This document shows positions 16,576-25,616 of a stretch of 64,000 bases of DNA, piece after piece (the stretch's first letter is position 1; every line of letters starts with the position of its first letter). The stretch comes from Arthrobacter sp. ISL-5 (lineage in GTDB: Bacteria > Actinomycetota > Actinomycetes > Actinomycetales > Micrococcaceae), in contig NZ_JAGGPM010000035.1 of the NCBI RefSeq assembly GCF_018613835.1, positions 124,001 through 188,000 on the forward strand, given 5' to 3'. Below the pieces are notes generated by a model. That model made no database searches and was not told the origin of the DNA. It was given only the letters and a program-made list of their open reading frames with translations. A program made the position numbers and the translations under genes.

Positions 16576-18063
16576 ATGACTCTCGATTACAAGGTTGCCG
16601 ACATCTCCCTGGCCGAGGCCGGACGCCACCAGATCCGCCTCGCCGAGCACGAAATGCCGGGGCTGATGTCCCTTCGCCAGGAATTCGGGCCGAGCCAGCC
16701 GCTGAAGGGCGCACGCATCGCGGGTTCGCTGCACATGACGGTGCAGACGGCCGTCCTCATCGAGACCCTGACTGCGCTCGGGGCCGAGGTCCGCTGGGCA
16801 TCCTGCAACATCTTCTCCACCCAGGACGAGGCCGCGGCCGCCGTCGTGGTCGGCGCCGGGACCGTGGAGGACCCGCAGGGTGTTCCGGTCTTCGCCTGGA
16901 AGGGCGAGACCCTCGAGGAATACTGGTGGACTGCCGAGCAGATCCTCACCTGGCCGGGCGCGGACACGAACCCCGAGCTGGGGCCGAACATGATTCTCGA
17001 CGACGGCGGCGACGCCACGCTGCTGCTGCACCGCGGTGTGGAATTCGAGGCAGCCGGCGCCGTTCCGGCCGCCGGGGCGAACGATCCCGAGGAATATGCC
17101 ATCGTCCTTGACGTCCTGCGCCGGACCCTGGCTGAGGACCCGAAGAAGTGGACACGGCTCGCCGCCGGAATCCACGGCGTCAGCGAGGAAACGACCACCG
17201 GCGTGCACCGCCTCTACCAGCTGGCGGAGCAGGGCAAGCTGCTCTTCCCCGCCATCAACGTCAACGACTCCGTGACCAAGAGCAAGTTCGACAACAAGTA
17301 CGGGATCCGCCACTCCCTGCCGGACGGCCTCAACCGGGCCACCGACGTCCTGATCGGCGGCAAGGTCGCCGTCGTCTGCGGTTACGGCGACGTTGGAAAG
17401 GGCGCCGCCGAGGCGCTCCGCGGCCAGGGCGCCCGCGTGATCGTCACCGAGATCGATCCCATCTGCGCACTGCAGGCGGCCATGGACGGCTACCAGGTGG
17501 CAAAGCTTGAGACTGTGCTGGCGCAGGGCGACATCTTCATCACCACCACGGGCAACAAGGACGTCATCATGGCCGAGCACATGGTCGCGATGAAGAACAA
17601 GGCCATCGTGGGAAACATCGGCCACTTCGACAACGAGATCGACATGGCCGGCCTGAGCCGGGTTCCCGGCATCAGGAAGGTCGAAATCAAGCCGCAGGTC
17701 CACGAGTGGGTCTTCGACGGCGACGCCGCGGACGGTGCCGATGCACGGTCCATCATCGTCCTCTCCGAGGGGCGGCTCCTGAACCTGGGCAACGCGACCG
17801 GCCACCCGTCGTTCGTCATGAGCAACTCCTTCGCGAACCAGACGATCGCCCAGATCGAGCTGTTCACGAAGAAGGACCAGCCCGAGGGCGCAAAGGAATA
17901 CGACAACCAGGTCTATGTCCTGCCGAAGATCCTCGACGAAAAGGTGGCTCGACTCCACCTCGGTGCACTGGGCGTGGAACTGACCGAGCTGTCCAAGGAC
18001 CAGGCTGACTACCTGGACCTGGACGTGGCAGGTCCGTACAAGCCGGAGCACTACCGCTACTAG
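16576..18063 (+). CDS. ahcY: Adenosylhomocysteinase (S-adenosyl-L-homocysteine hydrolase)
   Basis: AhcY cleaves S-adenosylhomocysteine, the by-product of methylation, to adenosine and homocysteine with tightly bound NAD. The 495-residue protein shows the substrate region SVTKSKFDNKYG, the NAD-binding motif CGYGDVGKG, and the C-terminal GPYKPEHYRY whose Lys and Tyr reach the partner subunit's NAD. Its length, near 495 rather than 430, reflects the insertion common in actinobacterial enzymes. ATG 16576 has AAAGGA six bases upstream; the longer open frame upstream overlaps the Trm112 gene and is not used. A tandem hairpin repeat begins right after the stop. Confidence 0.97.
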   Translation: MTLDYKVADISLAEAGRHQIRLAEHEMPGLMSLRQEFGPSQPLKGARIAGSLHMTVQTAVLIETLTALGAEVRWASCNIFSTQDEAAAAVVVGAGTVEDPQGVPVFAWKGETLEEYWWTAEQILTWPGADTNPELGPNMILDDGGDATLLLHRGVEFEAAGAVPAAGANDPEEYAIVLDVLRRTLAEDPKKWTRLAAGIHGVSEETTTGVHRLYQLAEQGKLLFPAINVNDSVTKSKFDNKYGIRHSLPDGLNRATDVLIGGKVAVVCGYGDVGKGAAEALRGQGARVIVTEIDPICALQAAMDGYQVAKLETVLAQGDIFITTTGNKDVIMAEHMVAMKNKAIVGNIGHFDNEIDMAGLSRVPGIRKVEIKPQVHEWVFDGDAADGADARSIIVLSEGRLLNLGNATGHPSFVMSNSFANQTIAQIELFTKKDQPEGAKEYDNQVYVLPKILDEKVARLHLGALGVELTELSKDQADYLDLDVAGPYKPEHYRY

Positions 18064-18067
18064 GCAT

Positions 18068-18138
18068 CCGGCACGCCGGGTGCCCCGGAGGGCGGCGCCC
18101 GGCACGCCGGGTGCCCCGGAGGGCGGCGCCCGGCACGC
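18068..18138. repeat. 31-bp direct repeat with internal hairpins, 2.3 copies
   Basis: Two identical 31-bp units (18068-18098 and 18099-18129) are followed by the first nine bases of a third. Each unit holds GGCAC and GTGCC around GCCGG, and GGGC and GCCC around GGC, so each can form two small hairpins. It lies 5 bases after the ahcY stop and probably acts as a duplicated terminator, though there is no T-tract. Confidence 0.8.
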
Positions 18139-18261
18139 ACGTCCCGTCCGCACGGCGCGGGCGTTGCCCTGCCGTGCGATAAAATTGACTGGTCAGCGTT
18201 ACTGCTGGGCATACGGACGGACGCCGACTGGCGGCCCGGCGGGGGACATGGAGAATCAGTC

Positions 18262-19494
18262 ATGACGGATAGAAGCACGCGGAAGTTCAGCAAGATCCTC
18301 GCCGTCGTGGCGATCTGTGCTGCGGTTGCCGCAGGAGGAATCGGCGTGGCCACCGCGCCCGGCTGGGCCAACCCCGCGCCCGAATCCGAGGCCTCCACGC
18401 CCGTCCGCAATGAACCCGGCCTTGCCGCCCCTGTGGTCAAGGCCGTCGAACTGGGCGTCACGCCCACGGACGGCGCCAAGGACGTCAACCCGGCGGTGGC
18501 ACCCTCAGTGAAGGCTGTCAACGGCCTCGTCAAAGACGTCGTGCTGGCGCCGACCGCGGGCGGCGAGCCGGTCAAGGGCACCGTGAGTGCCGACGGCAGC
18601 ACGTGGACCACCATGGACCCGCTGCTCTTCAACACGGCCTACAGCTACAGTTTCACGATTGTGGATGAGGCGGGCCGGGAAACCAAGAAGACCCAGACCT
18701 TCACCACCGTTGAAAGCGCCAACGAGGCCGATGCCGCCGTCTATCCGTTGAACGGCTCCACCGTCGGAGCCGGGCAGCCCATCGAGATCGTCTTCAGCGA
18801 GCCCGTTGCCAACAAGGCCGCCGTGGAGAAGGCGGTCAAGATCACCGTTTCCTCCAAGCAGCCCGTGGCCTGGCACTGGTACTCGGACCAGCGCGTGCGC
18901 ATCCGGCCGGAGAAGTTCTGGGCTTCCAACAGCCAGGTCACCCTGGACATGAAGCTTTTCGGCGTCGACTTCGGCAACAAGATGATCGGCAACTTCAACG
19001 CCAAAGTGCAGTTCAAGGTTGGCACACAGCGCCTGGCCGTCGTGGACGACATCACGAAGACCATGAAGGTCTATTTTGACGGCAAGCTCGTCAAGACTGC
19101 TCCCGTCACCCTTGGCAATCCCGAATGGCGGTCGCCCACGGGTTACGCCGTGATCATGGAGCAGGAACGGCGTTCCAAGTTCAACGCCGGCAGCATCGGC
19201 CTCAAGCCGGGGGACAAGGGCTACTACCCGCCGCTCACCGTGGAGTACGCCAACAGGCTCACGTCGTCAGGCGTCTACGTCCATCAGGCCCTTGAATCTG
19301 CGTGGGGCTACGTGGGGGTCTCCAATGTGTCGCACGGCTGCGTGGGGCTGCTGCCCGCAGACGCCGTGTGGTTCTTCAACAACATGAAGACAGGGGACGT
19401 GGTCCAGGTCCTCAATACCGGCGCCCCGGCGGTCGAACCGCTCGAGGGCTACGGTGACTGGAACATTCCCTGGGCACAGTACGCCAAACGCTAG
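18262..19494 (+). CDS. L,D-transpeptidase with Ig-like domains
   Basis: L,D-transpeptidases make 3-3 cross-links in peptidoglycan outside the membrane. The 410-residue protein starts with a signal or anchor helix (residues 12-36). Two Ig-like domains follow, the second with the Big_5-like pattern YPLNGSTVGAGQPIEIVFSEPV. The YkuD catalytic domain covers about 245-390. The catalytic motif is VSHGCVG with Cys360 and His358; HQALESAW carries another conserved His. Unlike LdtMt2, no lipobox cysteine is present, so it is secreted or anchored by the N-terminal helix. ATG 18262 has GGAGAA eight bases upstream. Its stop shares CTAG with the convergent RDD gene. Confidence 0.92.
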   Translation: MTDRSTRKFSKILAVVAICAAVAAGGIGVATAPGWANPAPESEASTPVRNEPGLAAPVVKAVELGVTPTDGAKDVNPAVAPSVKAVNGLVKDVVLAPTAGGEPVKGTVSADGSTWTTMDPLLFNTAYSYSFTIVDEAGRETKKTQTFTTVESANEADAAVYPLNGSTVGAGQPIEIVFSEPVANKAAVEKAVKITVSSKQPVAWHWYSDQRVRIRPEKFWASNSQVTLDMKLFGVDFGNKMIGNFNAKVQFKVGTQRLAVVDDITKTMKVYFDGKLVKTAPVTLGNPEWRSPTGYAVIMEQERRSKFNAGSIGLKPGDKGYYPPLTVEYANRLTSSGVYVHQALESAWGYVGVSNVSHGCVGLLPADAVWFFNNMKTGDVVQVLNTGAPAVEPLEGYGDWNIPWAQYAKR

Positions 19495-20312
19495 TCCGCG
19501 GCGGTGTCCCGGCCGGCGCTGAACGGGAGGCGGTGGAGGCGTTCGCCGATCCTGCCGCTCTGTTTCCTGGCCTCCTCGAGGCGCCGGAGCTCGCGGCTGC
19601 GGCGCTCGGCCAGGACTGCCGCAAGGTAATCGTCGGGCGTCGTCCCTGGCGGCGGAGCCGGGGCCACGAAGCCCGCCATCTCCGAGGCAAGGGACGCGGC
19701 CATTCCGCTGCGTGACAGCGGGGACATCCGGGGTGCCTGCCGGATGAACTGCGCCGCGCGGCGGCCCAGGGAATCCGGGATCCGGCCGATGTCCGCCGCA
19801 GCAGCCCAGGCGTGAAGATACCGCGGGGTGACCGCCACCACCGGCGGTTCCACCGGGACGCGCCGGCGCAGCGAATATGTTCCGGCCACAATGTCACCGA
19901 GCCGCCGCGACCTGTCATCGAACAGGGCAACGGCGATGGCGATGCCGCCGAAGGTCAGGTAGATCTCCAGGAAGCCAATCAACGCCCGGATGACCGCGTG
20001 GCGGAAGCGGATGGCCCCGCCGTCGTCCCGCACGATCCGCAGCCCGGCGGCCAGCTTCCCGAGCGACAGGCCACGGGTCAGCGTTTCCACGGCCGCGGGA
20101 ACCAGAACGAGACAGAACACCACGCTGACTAGGACGAGCGCCTGCACCGCAGCTTCGTCCAGTTCATCGCCCGCGGCGGCCACTGCCAGCAGAATCAGCA
20201 CCAGCAGCGCGGCATGCACCAGGACGTCCAGCAGCAGCCCCAGGGCGCGGGCCGCAAAGGACGCCGGGCGCAGCTCAAGGACAACTGCCTCGCCTGTGAT
20301 GAGTGGACTCAA
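19491..20312 (-). CDS. RDD family membrane protein
   Basis: The 273-residue protein has three membrane helices (about residues 20-45, 56-78 and 108-130) and the RDD signatures: Arg22 in ASFAARALGLLLD, then LGKLAAGLRIVRDDG and DDRSRRLGDIVAGT. The C-terminal 130 residues are cytoplasmic, Arg- and Glu-rich, and end in an alpha-helical stretch. RDD proteins have no firm function; some are transport-related. TTG 20312 is the start with CAGGAA directly before it. It is divergent from the SpoIIM gene with 70 bases between, an arrangement common in actinobacteria. Confidence 0.88.
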   Translation of the reverse strand: MSPLITGEAVVLELRPASFAARALGLLLDVLVHAALLVLILLAVAAAGDELDEAAVQALVLVSVVFCLVLVPAAVETLTRGLSLGKLAAGLRIVRDDGGAIRFRHAVIRALIGFLEIYLTFGGIAIAVALFDDRSRRLGDIVAGTYSLRRRVPVEPPVVAVTPRYLHAWAAAADIGRIPDSLGRRAAQFIRQAPRMSPLSRSGMAASLASEMAGFVAPAPPPGTTPDDYLAAVLAERRSRELRRLEEARKQSGRIGERLHRLPFSAGRDTAAD

Positions 20313-20370
20313 TTCCTGCCCCGTACCTCGTGCGGCCTACCGGTCGACTAAAGTCTAGTTCGCGGCAGGC

Positions 20371-20376
20371 TAGGGT
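20371..20376 (+). promoter_or_regulatory. -10 element of the SpoIIM gene (leaderless)
   Basis: TAGGGT ends 7 bases before GTG 20383, placing the start point on the start codon. No ribosome site precedes this GTG, which agrees with a leaderless mRNA. Confidence 0.55.
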
Positions 20377-20382
20377 AGTGGC

Positions 20383-21375
20383 GTGGACATGGATGCCTTC
20401 TCCGCCGTCAACTCGGACTCGTGGTCGAGACTGCATTTCCTCGCGCACAAGCGGCGGCTCAGCGGCGCTGACGCCGACGAACTGTTGCGCCTCTACCAGG
20501 CGACCTCCGCGCATCTTTCCCTGCTGCGCTCCACCGGCCCTGAAAGCGGGCTCTCGGCGTCGCTGTCGGCCACGCTCGCGCAGGCCCGCACGCGGTTCAC
20601 CGGCGCACGGTCGAACTTCTTGGAGGACCTTGCGAAGTTCTTCGTTGTTGCACTGCCCGCCGCCTTGTTCCGTATCCGCTGGCTGACGCTTGCCTGCGGG
20701 ATCGTGTTCTGCGTCATCGGCTGCGCCTATGCCTGGTGGATCGGAACGTCTCCCGAGGCCCTGCGCGCCGTCGCGTCGGAGGCAGAGGTCCGGCGGTATG
20801 TGGAGGAGGACTTCATCGACTACTACTCGGAGAACCCGGCCGCCTCGTTCGCGGGGGCCGTGTGGACCAACAACGCCTGGATCAGCGCACAGGCCGTGGC
20901 GTTGGGCATTACCGGATTCTGGGTCCCCATGATCCTGCTGGCCAATGCGCAGGGGGTGGGAGTGGCTGCCGGGATTTTCGCCGCCGTGGGAAAGGCGGAC
21001 GTTTTCTTCAGCTACATCCTGCCGCACGGACTGATGGAGCTGACGGCGGTCTTCGTGGCGTGCGCCGCGGGGCTCAGGATCTTCTGGGCGATGGTGTCGC
21101 CGGGGGCGCGGACCAGGTCCCGCGCGGTGGCCGCTGAGGGGCGGTCCATGATTACCGTTGCCCTGGGACTGGTCCTGGTGCTGTTCGTATCAGGCCTGGT
21201 GGAGGGTTTTGTTACGCCCAGCACACTGCCGGTGTGGGCGAAAGTCAGCATCGGCGCGGGCGTGCTGGCCGCCTTCTTGGCGTACGTGCTCGTCTGCGGC
21301 GGCAGGGCATACCGTGCCGGGGCGCGGGGCGACCTTGACGCCCAGGACGCCGGCTACGGAGAAATAGCTGCGTGA
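20383..21375 (+). CDS. SpoIIM-family (stage II sporulation protein M-like) membrane protein
   Basis: The 330-residue product belongs to the SpoIIM/DUF95 family. It has a soluble helical N-terminus of about 90 residues (NSDSWSRLHFLAHKRRLSGA) and about five hydrophobic segments, near residues 100-120, 168-195, 205-235, 256-280 and 284-305. The conserved ITGFWVPMILLANAQGVG and LPHGLMELTAVFVA segments lie between. In non-sporulating actinobacteria these proteins accompany RDD genes and have no known substrate; a transport role is inferred. GTG 20383 is probably leaderless. Confidence 0.87.
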   Translation: MDMDAFSAVNSDSWSRLHFLAHKRRLSGADADELLRLYQATSAHLSLLRSTGPESGLSASLSATLAQARTRFTGARSNFLEDLAKFFVVALPAALFRIRWLTLACGIVFCVIGCAYAWWIGTSPEALRAVASEAEVRRYVEEDFIDYYSENPAASFAGAVWTNNAWISAQAVALGITGFWVPMILLANAQGVGVAAGIFAAVGKADVFFSYILPHGLMELTAVFVACAAGLRIFWAMVSPGARTRSRAVAAEGRSMITVALGLVLVLFVSGLVEGFVTPSTLPVWAKVSIGAGVLAAFLAYVLVCGGRAYRAGARGDLDAQDAGYGEIAA

Positions 21376-21499
21376 TTACAGGCGGACGCGGGGTGGCATC
21401 TCGCGGTGCCGGAGCGCCTGGCGGTAGGCTCTTCAGGAGATACACAGCGCTGCCTGGCCCCAGACCCGGAGCGCGGACGCCTACGGAAGTGAAGCTGCA

Positions 21500-22693
21500 G
21501 TGAACGACAATACTCCGACCCCGTCCAGACGGCTCGATCCGCAGCTGGATCCGGCCCGTGAGCCGGCCATTGATCCTGCCGACGATTCAGAAGAGCCTGC
21601 GTTTGACTGGATGAAGCCGGCCCCCGCAGCCGGGGAGACTGCCGCAGCCCGGGAGACCGCAGCCAAGAGGACCGCCGCAGGCACAGATGGCGCCTCCAAT
21701 GGCGGGGACGTTGCCGCGGCTGCCCAGCCCGGCAGCCGTGCTGACCGCAAGGCGGCGGAAGCAGCCGCTGCGGACACTGCCGAGGATTCGGCTGCCGCCG
21801 GGTCAGCAGATGACACAGCCTCCTCCGTCCCGGCCCGCGGCGCCCACTTCAGCGAACCCCTGCCCACCTCTGCACTGCAGGTGCGTCCGCCGCGCGAGGA
21901 CGTGGAGCGACGCAACGCCGAACGCGAACAGGCGGCGAATGCCAAGCCTGTACTGCCGCGGATCCTGCAGGTCCTGCTGGCCGTTTTCTACCCGGTGGTC
22001 CTCCTTGTCCTGGCTGTGCGCGCCGTGACCAGCCCGCTTTTCCTCTGGGTCGAGTACCACCGGCCGGGCTTCCCGGGTGATGGCTACGGCTTCAACGCCG
22101 ACGACCGCATGACGTACGGTTCCTACGCCGTGGACTACCTGAGCAACTGGTCTGGTCCGCGCTACCTGGGCGAACTGGTCAACCGCAGCGGCGACAAGCT
22201 GTTCAAGGACGGCGAAGTCAGCCACATGGCCGACGTCAAGATCGTGATCCTCTCTGCCTTCGGCGCCGGAGCACTTCTGGCCCTCATCAGCATCGCGGCT
22301 GTCATCTACCTGCGCCGCCGCACGCCGGGCGGAGTCCGCCGGGGGCTGTTCGCCGGTTCCATCGTCACCCTGGTCATCATCAGCGGCCTCGGCACACTGG
22401 CGGCGCTTGGCTGGCAGCAGTTCTTCACGGAATTCCACCGCATCTTCTTCGCCAGCGGCTCCTGGACGTTTGCCCTGGAAGACACGCTGATCCGGCTCTT
22501 CCCGGGACAGTTCTGGATCGATGCGGGCATCGTCATCGCGGCACTCGTCCTCGTCACGGCGGTTGTTACCCTGGTTCTGACCTGGCCTACGCGCCGGCGC
22601 CGCGGCCTGCCCAAGCCCGCCAAGAAGGACCGCAAGGACGACGCCGGAGAAGCAGCCACCGAAGCCGGCGCGGACCAGCCCTCCAGGGTGTAA
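21500..22693 (+). CDS. TIGR01906 (DUF1461) family integral membrane protein with long N-terminal extension
   Basis: The C-terminal 250 residues match the TIGR01906 membrane family: helices near 153-175, 250-275, 287-310 and 347-370, and the motifs VDYLSNWSG and FPGQFWIDAGIVIA. The first 130 residues are Ala, Glu, Asp and Thr-rich, without hydrophobic stretches, and probably disordered; this extension roughly doubles the usual length of about 210. Starts at GTG 21500; a TAGGCT hexamer at 21425-21430 predicts a leader of about 60 bases. The family has no established function. Confidence 0.82.
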   Translation: MNDNTPTPSRRLDPQLDPAREPAIDPADDSEEPAFDWMKPAPAAGETAAARETAAKRTAAGTDGASNGGDVAAAAQPGSRADRKAAEAAAADTAEDSAAAGSADDTASSVPARGAHFSEPLPTSALQVRPPREDVERRNAEREQAANAKPVLPRILQVLLAVFYPVVLLVLAVRAVTSPLFLWVEYHRPGFPGDGYGFNADDRMTYGSYAVDYLSNWSGPRYLGELVNRSGDKLFKDGEVSHMADVKIVILSAFGAGALLALISIAAVIYLRRRTPGGVRRGLFAGSIVTLVIISGLGTLAALGWQQFFTEFHRIFFASGSWTFALEDTLIRLFPGQFWIDAGIVIAALVLVTAVVTLVLTWPTRRRRGLPKPAKKDRKDDAGEAATEAGADQPSRV

Positions 22694-22716
22694 GCCTCAA
22701 CGGCAGAGCATGAACC

Positions 22717-24426
22717 TCAGATCCAGGAGGGCATCCACATCCTGACCCGCCAGTCCTGGTACGGGATGATCTCGGCTGTCCAGACCGGATAGAAGAACGC
22801 CGAGATCAGCACTGCCCCCACAACAAACAGTGCGACGCCGTACAGCCCTGACCGCCTGCGCCACAGCGGGTCGGTTCTGCGTCCCAGGACCAGGCCCAGG
22901 CAGTACACGAGGGCGAGGATCAGGTACGGCTCAAAGGACACGGCGTAGAAGAAGAACATGGTGCGTTCCGGGTAGAGGAACCAGGGCAGGTAGCCGGCAC
23001 CGACGGCGGCCAGTATGGCACCGGCCCGCCAGTCGCGGCGGCCCGCCCACCAGAACAGCAGGACCACCAGGGAGACGGCCGCGGCCCACCAGATCAGCGG
23101 GTTGCCCACGGACAGGATGGCCGACGTGCAGCTGGAAAAATCGCAGCCCGGGGTGCCTTGCTTCGGGGATTCATAGAAGAACGACGTCGGCCTGCCCATG
23201 ACGAGCCAGCTCCAGGCGCTCGCCTCGTACGGGTGCTCCGAGCTGAGCCCCTGATGGAACTTGTAGGCCTCGAGGTGGTAGTGCGCCAGGGACCGGACCG
23301 GGTCCGGCAGCCAGCCCCATTCCGCGCTCGGATTGGAGGCGGCCCACTGCCGGTAGTAGGCATCCGTGGAGCGGAACCAGCCGGTCCAGCTGAGGGCGTA
23401 CGTTACCGCGGCCACGGGAACGATGCTCACGAACGCCAGGAGGCCGTCCTTGACGATGCCGCCGCTGATCCAGCCGCGGATGCCGGCGATCCGGCGGGCA
23501 CTCAGGTCCCAGAAGACCGTCAGGAGACCGAAGCCCGCCACGAAGAAGAGAGCCGACCACTTGGTTCCCACGGCCAGGCCAAGGCACACACCCGCCACGA
23601 TCCGCCACCACCGGATGCCAAGCCAGGGGCCGGACAGCAGCTCGAGCGCCGACGGCCGCCCGGCCGGCGCGGCGGCTGCCTGCCGGGCGAGCCGCAGGGC
23701 AAGCCGGCGCCGGCCGTCGTCGCGGTCCATCAGCAGCGCCCCGAAGGCGGCCAGGATCCAGAACATCAGGAAGATATCCAGCAGCGAGGTGCGTGACATC
23801 ACCAGATGATGCCCGTCGACGGCGAGCAGCAGCCCCGCCAGCGCCCCCAGGATGAGTGAACCGAAGAGCTTCTGGGCGATCAGCGCGAGCAGCGCAATGG
23901 ACAGCACTCCGGTCATTGCCGCTCCAAACCGCCAGCCCACAGGGTTGTCCGGTCCGAACACCCACATGCCCGGGGCGATCATCCATTTGCCCACGGGAGG
24001 GTGGACCACGTACTCGGGCGTGTTCAGCAGCACTCCGGGATTGCCCGCGATGAACGAATCGTTCGCCTTCTCCGGCCAGTTCCGCTCATAGCCGCTCACC
24101 AGCAGGGAATAAGCGTCCTTGACGTAGTACGTCTCATCGAACACCAGGCTGCGGGGGGCGTCCAGGCGGACGAACCGGAGGACACCGCCCACCGCGGCGG
24201 TCAGGGCAGGAACCAGCCAGAACCAGAGCCTGAGCGACGGCGGGTAGTCCCGCCAGCTGCGGATGCCGCCGAGCAGCCGCTGGATCAGGGCTTCAGTGGT
24301 GAACGCTTCCGTGGGGCGGCTGATCCAGCGGGCACCGTCCGGCTTGCCGCCCGGGGGCGGTGCCGAGGCTGAAGCCGATGTGCTGGCTGATCCGGCCCCG
24401 TCAGGCCGCACGGAGGTCTGCGTCAC
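22717..24426 (-). CDS. pmt: Protein O-mannosyltransferase (GT39)
   Basis: Pmt transfers mannose from polyprenyl-phosphomannose to Ser/Thr of secreted proteins at the membrane. The 569-residue protein begins with a 40-residue hydrophilic Ala/Pro/Ser region, then about ten membrane helices. The catalytic acidic motif RSLVFDETYYVKDAYSL lies in the first external loop (about residues 91-107), with VHPPVGKWMI after it as in GT39 enzymes. The C-terminal MFFFYAVSFEPYLILAL helix pair is typical of the family. GTG 24426 is predicted to be leaderless. It is divergent from rsmI, as in mycobacteria (Rv1002c and Rv1003). Confidence 0.93.
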   Translation of the reverse strand: MTQTSVRPDGAGSASTSASASAPPPGGKPDGARWISRPTEAFTTEALIQRLLGGIRSWRDYPPSLRLWFWLVPALTAAVGGVLRFVRLDAPRSLVFDETYYVKDAYSLLVSGYERNWPEKANDSFIAGNPGVLLNTPEYVVHPPVGKWMIAPGMWVFGPDNPVGWRFGAAMTGVLSIALLALIAQKLFGSLILGALAGLLLAVDGHHLVMSRTSLLDIFLMFWILAAFGALLMDRDDGRRRLALRLARQAAAAPAGRPSALELLSGPWLGIRWWRIVAGVCLGLAVGTKWSALFFVAGFGLLTVFWDLSARRIAGIRGWISGGIVKDGLLAFVSIVPVAAVTYALSWTGWFRSTDAYYRQWAASNPSAEWGWLPDPVRSLAHYHLEAYKFHQGLSSEHPYEASAWSWLVMGRPTSFFYESPKQGTPGCDFSSCTSAILSVGNPLIWWAAAVSLVVLLFWWAGRRDWRAGAILAAVGAGYLPWFLYPERTMFFFYAVSFEPYLILALVYCLGLVLGRRTDPLWRRRSGLYGVALFVVGAVLISAFFYPVWTAEIIPYQDWRVRMWMPSWI

Positions 24427-24432
24427 CTGCCC

Positions 24433-24438
24433 ATGCTA
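24433..24438 (-). promoter_or_regulatory. -10 element of pmt (leaderless)
   Basis: On the minus strand TAGCAT ends 7 bases before GTG 24426, so the start codon should be the first transcribed triplet. Confidence 0.55.
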
Positions 24439-24484
24439 CCTTTTGCCCCGCGCAGTCCTGTGCCGTGATGGTTCCGGCCGGCAG

Positions 24485-24490
24485 TAGGCT
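24485..24490 (+). promoter_or_regulatory. -10 element of rsmI (leaderless)
   Basis: TAGGCT ends 7 bases before GTG 24497; there is no ribosome site. Together with the pmt element it makes a compact divergent promoter of about 70 bases. Confidence 0.55.
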
Positions 24491-24496
24491 GGACCT

Positions 24497-25408
24497 GTGG
24501 ACCAAGACCCGAGCAACTCCCAGATCAGCAGTTCCGAACCGTCAGCAGGCTCGGGGCCGGACGTCACCGCCGGCGGTCCCGGACGAATTGTCCTTGCGGC
24601 CACGCCCATCGGCAACGTCGGCGACGCGTCAGCACGGCTCATCGAGCTGCTGTCCTCCGCGGACATCGTTGCCGCCGAGGACACCAGGCGCCTTCACCGG
24701 CTGGTGCAGAGCCTGGACGTCACCGTTGGCGGACGCGTCATCAGCTACCACGAGCACAACGAGGCCACCAAGACAGCGGAGCTGCTGGACCAGGTCCGTG
24801 CCGGGAAAACGATTGTCATGGTTACCGACGCCGGGATGCCCTCGGTTTCCGATCCCGGCTTCAGGCTCGTCGAAGGGGCCGTAGCCGCGGGGCTCACCGT
24901 CACGGCCGTTCCCGGCCCCTCCGCCGTACTCACGGCACTGGCGCTGTCCGGGCTTCCCACCGACCGCTTCTGCTTTGAAGGATTCCTGCCGCGGAAGGCC
25001 GGTGAACGCGCATCGCGCCTGGCGGATCTTGACGCCGAACGCCGCACCATGGTCTTTTTCGAGGCGCCGCACCGGCTCGAAGCCATGCTCCGTGCCCTGC
25101 ACGAGCGCTTCGGGCCGGACCGCAACGCGGCGGTGTGCCGTGAGCTGACCAAGACCTATGAGGAGGTCATCCGCGGGACGCTGCGCGACCTGCTGCAGTG
25201 GGCCGAAAGCAACGAGGTCCGCGGAGAGATCGCTGTCGTCGTGGGAGGCGCGCCGGAACGGGCCCCGGGGACCCCTGAGGACAGCGTTGCGGCCGTCAAC
25301 GAGCTTGTTTCGCAGGGCATCCGGCTCAAGGATGCCGTGGCAGCAGTGGCCGAAGAGGTACGCGTGAGCAAGCGCGAGCTCTACGCCGCAGTGCTCGCTG
25401 CCCGGTAA
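24497..25408 (+). CDS. rsmI: 16S rRNA (cytidine1402-2'-O)-methyltransferase
   Basis: RsmI methylates the ribose of C1402 in 16S rRNA with S-adenosylmethionine. The 303-residue protein has a hydrophilic 28-residue leader, then the family opening LAATPIGNVGDAS at 33-45. Further motifs are VAAEDTRRLHRL, SYHEHNE, VTDAGMPSVSDPG (the SAM-binding loop) and VPGPSAVLTALALSGL. The C-terminal helical region includes ASRLADLDAERRTMVFFEAPHRL. Start GTG 24497 is likely leaderless. Confidence 0.95.
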   Translation: MDQDPSNSQISSSEPSAGSGPDVTAGGPGRIVLAATPIGNVGDASARLIELLSSADIVAAEDTRRLHRLVQSLDVTVGGRVISYHEHNEATKTAELLDQVRAGKTIVMVTDAGMPSVSDPGFRLVEGAVAAGLTVTAVPGPSAVLTALALSGLPTDRFCFEGFLPRKAGERASRLADLDAERRTMVFFEAPHRLEAMLRALHERFGPDRNAAVCRELTKTYEEVIRGTLRDLLQWAESNEVRGEIAVVVGGAPERAPGTPEDSVAAVNELVSQGIRLKDAVAAVAEEVRVSKRELYAAVLAAR

Positions 25409-25436
25409 TTTCCCGCCGGTTTCCGACAGGCCCGGG

Positions 25437-25466
25437 CTGTGCAGTTGCACAGCGCATGGTGCCATG
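25437..25466. promoter_or_regulatory. Two adjacent short palindromes before gabD
   Basis: CTGTGCA (25437-25443) with TGCACAG (25446-25452) and CATGG (25455-25459) with CCATG (25462-25466) are perfect dyads, each with a 2-base centre, one helical turn or so apart. They lie between rsmI and gabD and look like operator half-sites; neither has a T-tract. Confidence 0.45.
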
Positions 25467-25616
25467 TGTAGTGCGTGCATGCGTAGACACTGGCGAGATG
25501 CGGGCAGTAGCGTGGCATTAAACCAGCCAAGCATGCAGCAGGCCGCAGGCGGCCAGATGCCGGATGCAGAGCTGCAAAATAACCCGCAAACCCGAATTGC
25601 TGACGAGGGAGTCACC

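Noticed and set aside
16333..18153. 606-codon minus-strand frame across ahcY
   Set aside because: It mirrors ahcY, which has unmistakable motifs, and runs through the 31-bp repeats.
25464..25616. Upstream extension of gabD
   Set aside because: The extra 51 codons cross the two palindromes and lack family similarity; GTG 25617 has GAGGGAG at the right distance.
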